A stretch of 64,000 nucleotides of DNA from Microcebus murinus (taxonomy: Eukaryota > Chordata > Mammalia > Primates > Cheirogaleidae), in the NCBI RefSeq assembly GCF_040939455.1, contig NC_134106.1, positions 83,273,001 to 83,337,000 of the forward strand, in the 5' to 3' direction. The notes beneath the pieces are model-generated. The model was not told the origin of the DNA. It did no database searches and worked only from the letters and a program-made list of their open reading frames with translations. This document shows positions 61,549 through 64,000 of the stretch, piece after piece (position 1 is the first letter of the stretch; each line of letters begins with the position of its first letter). The position numbers and the translations under genes are program-made.

Positions 61549-62224
61549 TTGTACTTTTTCATTTAATGACAAAAATCTATGCAAAGTAATTACAAACATG
61601 GCCAACAAAACACTGGAAGCACCTTGTCCCTGAACTTGTGTAGGTTTGAAGAAATTTTCAATGCACAGCAAATGGTGTGATGAATCCACCTTTATGTTCC
61701 ATGTAAATTTGTTTTATTTTTGATAACTAAGCCTGGAGAAATGATGCTTGAAGCATCACAACAGCATTGACTGACAGCTCCCCAAGTGTTCTCTCTTTTA
61801 TAGCAACCATAATTGACAGCTTGTAGGTAAAGAGCTGCATATGTAGATGGGTTTCATCCACACTGAACACAGGGAAAAGAAATCAAAGAAGATATTTATT
61901 CTATTTGTTATCTATTAAAATTCAATTAATATAGTAAAATATATGCATCTTGGGTGAATAGATTTACTTGTAGATTTACTTAAAACAGATTTCATTTTTA
62001 AACTGCTATAGAAGGTCGATATATAGTAATTTTGTACTAAAATTACCTCATAGATATTTTAAAATTTCAGTGAAATTTACATTACTCACTTTCTTACCCC
62101 ATATATACTGTTTATTTAGCTGGAAGTGATCTAGATAATTAGAGACTTTCAAGTTGTAGACATAAATACTACTCAAGCTATCTTTTGTGGGCACCTGCCT
62201 GTGTAGATTAAGTTAAAAATCTGG
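61549..62224. other. No gene or clear repeat recognised
   Basis: About 680 bp. A/T-rich, no recognised features. Confidence 0.45.
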
Positions 62225-62785
62225 CCACGTTAAAAACAAGAATCCTACAATTCCATTTCTAGGTATACACCCAAAAGAATTGAGAGCAGGGACTTGAACA
62301 GATTGTACACTCATGTTCATAGCAGCATTGTTCACAATGTCCAAAAGGTAGAAACAACCCAAGTGCCTCTCAATGGATGAATGGGTAAACAAATGTGGTA
62401 GGTACATTCATACAATAGAATACTCTTCCACCTTTAAAAGGAAGAAAATTCAGATACATGGTATAACACAGATGAACTTTGAAAACATTATGCTAAATGA
62501 AATAAGCCAGATACAAAAAGACAAATTCTACATGATTCCCCTTGTATGGAAGTGCCTATAACAGTCAAACTCATAGAGACAGGATGGTTATTGCCAGGAG
62601 CTGGGGGAAGGGGGATGTTAGTGTTTAATGGGTGCAGAGTTTCAGTTTGGGAGGAGGAAAAAGTTCTGGAGTTGGATGGTGGTGATAGTTGCGCAGCATG
62701 TGAATATATTTAATGTTGCTGAATTGCATACTTAAAAATGCATAAAATGGTAAATTTTGTGGTTTTTAAATCACAATAATAATAA
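62225..62785 (+). mobile_element. L1M ORF2 3' end and 3' UTR
   Basis: 'ccaaaagaattgagagcag', 'aacaacccaagtgcctctc', 'gaaataagccagatacaaa', then 'gccaggagctgggggaagg' and 'aaaatgcataaaatggtaa', ending in an (AAT)n tail. L1MB-type. Confidence 0.87.
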
Positions 62786-62934
62786 TAAAAGATGTACAAG
62801 AATTTGCCAGATGAACAAGATGGAAAAATTTATTGCCAGTGGATTAAACATAATGAAATCTGACTCACTACTAAATAACAAGAGTCCTGAATTATTTGAA
62901 GGGTTTTATACTGAGTCTCGTACTCAGATATAAC

Positions 62935-63060
62935 AGATCTGGATTGCAACCCAAGAATTTGTATTTCTAACAAATTCCCTGGTATATCAATTATCTATTG
63001 CTGCATAACAAATTTCCCCACACTTTAGTGGCTTAAAACAATATTCATTTTTTTAGAATA
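62935..63060. mobile_element. MER5-like scrap and antisense LTR scrap
   Basis: 62945-62993 ('acccaagaatttgtatttc', 'taacaaattccctggta') resembles MER5A. 62993-63060 ('attatctattgctgcataa', 'tagtggcttaaaacaatat') resembles the antisense 3' end of an MLT1-type LTR. Both are short. Confidence 0.45.
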
Positions 63061-63074
63061 GAAACGAGGTCCAG

Positions 63075-64000
63075 AGATAACTGGATATCCACATAGAAAA
63101 GAATGAACTTGGCTGTCTACCTTATACACTATACAAAAATTAATTCAAAATGAATCAACAAGTGAAATGTAAATACTAAAACCATAAAAATCCTAATAGA
63201 AAACAGATTAATAAATCCATGTGAACGTGGATTAGGCAATAATTTCTTAGATATGACAACTAAAGCACAGAAACGAAAGAAAAAATAGACAAATTGGACT
63301 TCATCAAAACTAAAACCTTTGAGCATAAAAGGACACTATTAAGAAATTGAGGCCGGGAGAGGTGGCTCACGCCTATAATCCTAGCACTCTGGGAAGCCGA
63401 GGTGGGCGATTGCTCAAGGTCAGGTGTTCCAAACCAGCCTGAGCAAGAGCGAAACCCCCATCTCTACTATAAATAGAAAGAAATTAATTGGCCAACTAAT
63501 ATATGTAGAAAAAATCAGCTGGGCATGGTGGCGCATGCCTGTAGTCCCAGCTACTCGGAGGCTGAGGCAAGGGGGATCGCTTAAGCCCAGGAGTTTGAGG
63601 TTGCTGTGAGCTAGGCTGACGCCATGGCACTCACTCTAGCCTGGGCAACATGTGAGACTCTGTCTCAAAAAAAAAAAAAAAAAAAAAGAAATTGAAAAGC
63701 CAATTCACATAATTATAAAAAATTTTGCAAATATATATATTTGACAAGAGTCTAGTATACAGAATACACAAAGAACTCATTAATCACCAATAAAAAGAAA
63801 CTAATCCGATTTTAAAAAGAGCAAATGATTTGAACCGACATTTCTCTAAAGAAAATATACAAATGTCCAACAAGCACGTGTAACATGCCCAACATCATCA
63901 GTCATCAGGGAAATGTAAAATCCATATGACAATGAGTTACTGCTTCACACTTGCTAGTAGAGTGCTATATAGCAATATTTTTCCCCCAACAACAGCACAT
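63075..64000 (+). mobile_element. L1 ORF2, running off the window
   Basis: 'actggatatccacatagaa', 'ttggacttcatcaaaacta', 'cacaaagaactcattaatc' and 'gcccaacatcatcagtcat' are L1 ORF2 3' half in sense. It is broken by stops and by the Alu at 63351-63685. It continues beyond base 64000. Confidence 0.88.
63351..63685 (+). mobile_element. Lemur-type dimeric Alu inside L1
   Basis: Plus-strand Alu from 'ggccgggagaggtggctca' to an A20-type tail, with the lemur linker in sense ('aaattaattggccaactaa'). Its target duplication is aagaaattga at 63341-63350 and 63686-63695. Confidence 0.94.

Overview
The window is mammalian nuclear DNA, almost certainly from a strepsirrhine primate and most likely a Malagasy lemur. 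The main clue is the young Alu type. It is dimeric, with a middle linker reading 'tcagttggccaattaattt' and a left arm reading 'gagtgagtgccgtggcgtca', as I know from lemur Alus and not from monkeys or apes. Two short L1 3' ends (about 7731-8183 and 37741-37982) also look like the strepsirrhine L1 3' region. The species cannot be told from the sequence alone.

I find no supportable protein-coding exon, tRNA, rRNA or snRNA gene. The longest open frames are readings of microsatellites, Alus, L2s, LTRs or A/T-rich DNA. The window is therefore intergenic or deep intronic. The only protein-coding history is in dead transposons: a Tigger1 transposase (about 35930-37615) and several L1 ORF fragments.

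Layout. 1-6.4 kb: an MLT1-type solo LTR with its target duplication, an L1 3' end, a MIR and two lemur Alus, one of which carries a 3' transduction. 7.7-13 kb: a minus-strand L1M with inserted Alus; two of the Alus here are identical over 316 bp. 13-25 kb: old LTRs, MIRs, L2s in both orientations and a CT/CA microsatellite. 25.5-29.8 kb: a MaLR LTR with intact 5-bp duplications, an old Alu split by a 677-bp solo LTR, and a CAC/CAT repeat. 33-39.4 kb: a long L2, L1 pieces, and a nearly full-length Tigger1 that was itself hit by an Alu and a lemur L1. 41.2-49.2 kb: a tail-only retroposition scar, a degraded L1, an ERV1-like LTR with a GC-rich minisatellite-like block, and an MLT1/MST/LTR/Alu stack. 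49.2-52.2 kb: the longest stretch with little recognisable repeat. 53-64 kb: a large compound pyrimidine microsatellite, an L1M with an internal ORF2 deletion, a hAT-type MITE with a perfect 8-bp duplication, a 68-nt retroposed mRNA 3' end, MIRs and further L1.

No genes act together here. What the window offers is a readable record of nested insertions, many with exact target duplications. I saw no new multi-gene system. The most unusual items are small retroposition events and two or three LTRs that may be lineage-specific. All family names come from memory of consensus sequences and have not been checked with a repeat-masking search.
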